From Gammaproteobacteria bacterium RIFCSPHIGHO2_02_FULL_42_43 (GTDB lineage Bacteria > Pseudomonadota > Gammaproteobacteria > Coxiellales > Coxiellaceae), in the NCBI GenBank assembly GCA_001801425.1, contig MGXR01000013.1:124001-188000 (forward strand): a stretch of 64,000 nucleotides of DNA. Direction: 5' to 3'. Of the stretch, positions 63,013 through 64,000 are shown piece by piece. The position numbers and the translations under genes are program-made. Below the pieces are notes generated by a model. The model was given only the letters and a program-made list of their open reading frames with translations. It did not search any database and was not told the origin of the DNA. Position 1 is the stretch's first letter. Each line of letters opens with the position of its first letter.

Positions 63013-64000
63013 TTAATGAAACCCCAATATCTTGCTGAGCTGTTGCAATGCTGATTCAATTGGTATGCAATGAACGTCGCCATGAAATTCTTCGTGATTA
63101 CCGCCGAAAATAAAATACAATTTTGCCATTGGATAATCTTTTGAAAATGTGTTCAAACCCGTCAAATCTTTTGATGAGATCGACCGCCTTCTTTTAATTT
63201 CAAAAGCAAGCAACCCCTTTTCACCATAAGCAATAAAATCCACTTCGACTTGATTGCTGGTGCGCCAATAATAAAATTCATAATTCAACTGATGATAATC
63301 ATTCAGCGCAATTAAATGCTGTAAAAATAATGTTTCTAATGCCGCTCCATCTATTTCCTCAGTTAAATCTAATGGGCCTTTTGGTCGAATAGCGCGATAA
63401 ACACCGACATCAAAAAAATAAAATTTTGATTGCGTGACCAATCGTCGTTTAGTGCGTTTCGAAAATACCGGCAAAAATCGACCCAATAATAAATCATTGG
63501 TCATTTCAAAATAACTGCTAACAATACGCCTTTCTATAGCAGCTTCTCGAGCAATTTCCGAATAATTCACGAGTTGCCCTTGTGAGAAACTAGCTATTTG
63601 CAGAAACCGTGAAAACTCACCAATATTTCTCAATATGCCTTCCTGTTGCACTTCTTCGCGTAGATAGGTGGCTATATAACTCGATAAATAATGCGCCGGA
63701 TCATCTTCTTTAGAATACACAAAAGGCAATAATCCAAATGTCAGTGCTGTTTTTAAAGAAAATTGATCTCCTAATTCCGTGCAGGTCAGCGGATGCATAA
63801 AATATTGAAATGCGCGCCCAGCCAACAAATTCACGCCCTTTTGTCGCAATTTCCTAGCACTTGAACCCGTCAGTAAAAAACGATAATGATGTAATTCAAT
63901 TAAGCGATGCACCTCATTAAGCAGCTCAGGAATTTTTTGAATTTCATCAATCACTATCCATTGTTGGCAATTTTTAGGGATGCGTTTTGCTAATGCGGAT
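63013..64000 (-). CDS. AAA-type ATPase with DUF4143 domain (partial, N-terminus outside window)
   Basis: About 329 residues of a COG1373-type protein; the frame stays open to the window end, so the Walker A part is missing here. Walker B is CQQWIVIDEIQKIPELLNEV, followed by the sensor-like RFLLTGSSARKLR and then LLAGRAFQYFMHPLTCTEL. The DUF4143 part (about the last 180 residues) has NYSEIAREAAIERRIVSSYF, SKFYFFDVGVYRAI and FEIKRRRSISSKDLTGLNTF. Proteins of this kind are frequent in accessory regions and their role is unknown. GTG at 63954 is only an internal in-frame codon, not the start. Confidence 0.88.
   Translation of the reverse strand, partial: SALAKRIPKNCQQWIVIDEIQKIPELLNEVHRLIELHHYRFLLTGSSARKLRQKGVNLLAGRAFQYFMHPLTCTELGDQFSLKTALTFGLLPFVYSKEDDPAHYLSSYIATYLREEVQQEGILRNIGEFSRFLQIASFSQGQLVNYSEIAREAAIERRIVSSYFEMTNDLLLGRFLPVFSKRTKRRLVTQSKFYFFDVGVYRAIRPKGPLDLTEEIDGAALETLFLQHLIALNDYHQLNYEFYYWRTSNQVEVDFIAYGEKGLLAFEIKRRRSISSKDLTGLNTFSKDYPMAKLYFIFGGNHEEFHGDVHCIPIESALQQLSKILGFH

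Overview
The window reads as chromosomal DNA of a moderately AT-rich gammaproteobacterium, most likely a member of the Legionellales (Coxiella/Legionella/Aquicella-like). This is inferred from several things: the rpsB-tsf-pyrH-frr-uppS-cdsA-dxr-bamA-skp-lpxD-fabZ-lpxA order, a ribosomal protein S2 with a long charged tail, a short PutA without a DNA-binding domain, and candidate eukaryotic-like proteins (an F-box-like membrane protein and a Ser/Thr-kinase-like protein). No rRNA, tRNA or CRISPR was recognised. Genes are densely packed, many with 4-base ATGA overlaps.

Layout. 1-3.7 kb: end of a leucine/isovalerate (liu) operon (acyl-CoA dehydrogenase end, thiolase, methylcrotonyl-CoA carboxylase beta, methylglutaconyl-CoA hydratase). 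3.8-5.7 kb: proS of the eukaryote/archaeon-like type with a small lipoprotein gene. 5.8-7.5 kb: an unknown helical protein and a REP-associated (RAYT-like) transposase between two palindromic repeat clusters. 7.5-11.1 kb: a carbamoyltransferase/SxtJ/DUF5989/SGNH-hydrolase cassette. 11.1-15.4 kb: putA, ppa, tadA. 15.3-26.7 kb: the long envelope/translation operon from rpsB down to lpxA, without rseP between dxr and bamA and without lpxB after lpxA. 26.8-32.9 kb: map, F-box-like protein, yebC, small membrane protein, PerM-like permease, patatin lipoprotein, glycerophosphodiesterase. 33-37.1 kb: leucine dehydrogenase plus branched-chain 2-oxoacid dehydrogenase E1alpha, E1beta and E2. 37.3-46.2 kb: tgt, kinase-like protein, hpt, mscS, nagZ, DUF1820, DUF924, L,D-transpeptidase, miaA. 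46.3-52.8 kb: a stand-alone EncFtn-type ferritin, an amino-acid permease, tsaB, two tandem PilX-like proteins, xseA. 52.8-60.5 kb: trmL, mlaA, trhO, accA, tilS, lepA, rnc, era. 60.5-64 kb: an unknown 815-residue protein and the end of a DUF4143-type ATPase.

How the genes work together. Leucine dehydrogenase and the Bkd complex convert leucine to isovaleryl-CoA. The liu genes carry it on toward acetoacetate and acetyl-CoA. Together with PutA this suggests growth on amino acids, as expected for an organism living inside host cells.

The most striking property is a rich set of short palindromic repeats. At least seven families (called A-G here) sit between genes, often exactly at stop codons, and several enter coding sequence. 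Family F is inserted in frame (156 bp, 52 codons, with a 5-bp target duplication) in the 815-residue protein. Family A encodes the end of LpxA and the start of TadA at once. Family D provides the last codons and stop of a shortened nagZ. The RAYT-like transposase flanked by family B is the obvious candidate for mobilising that family.
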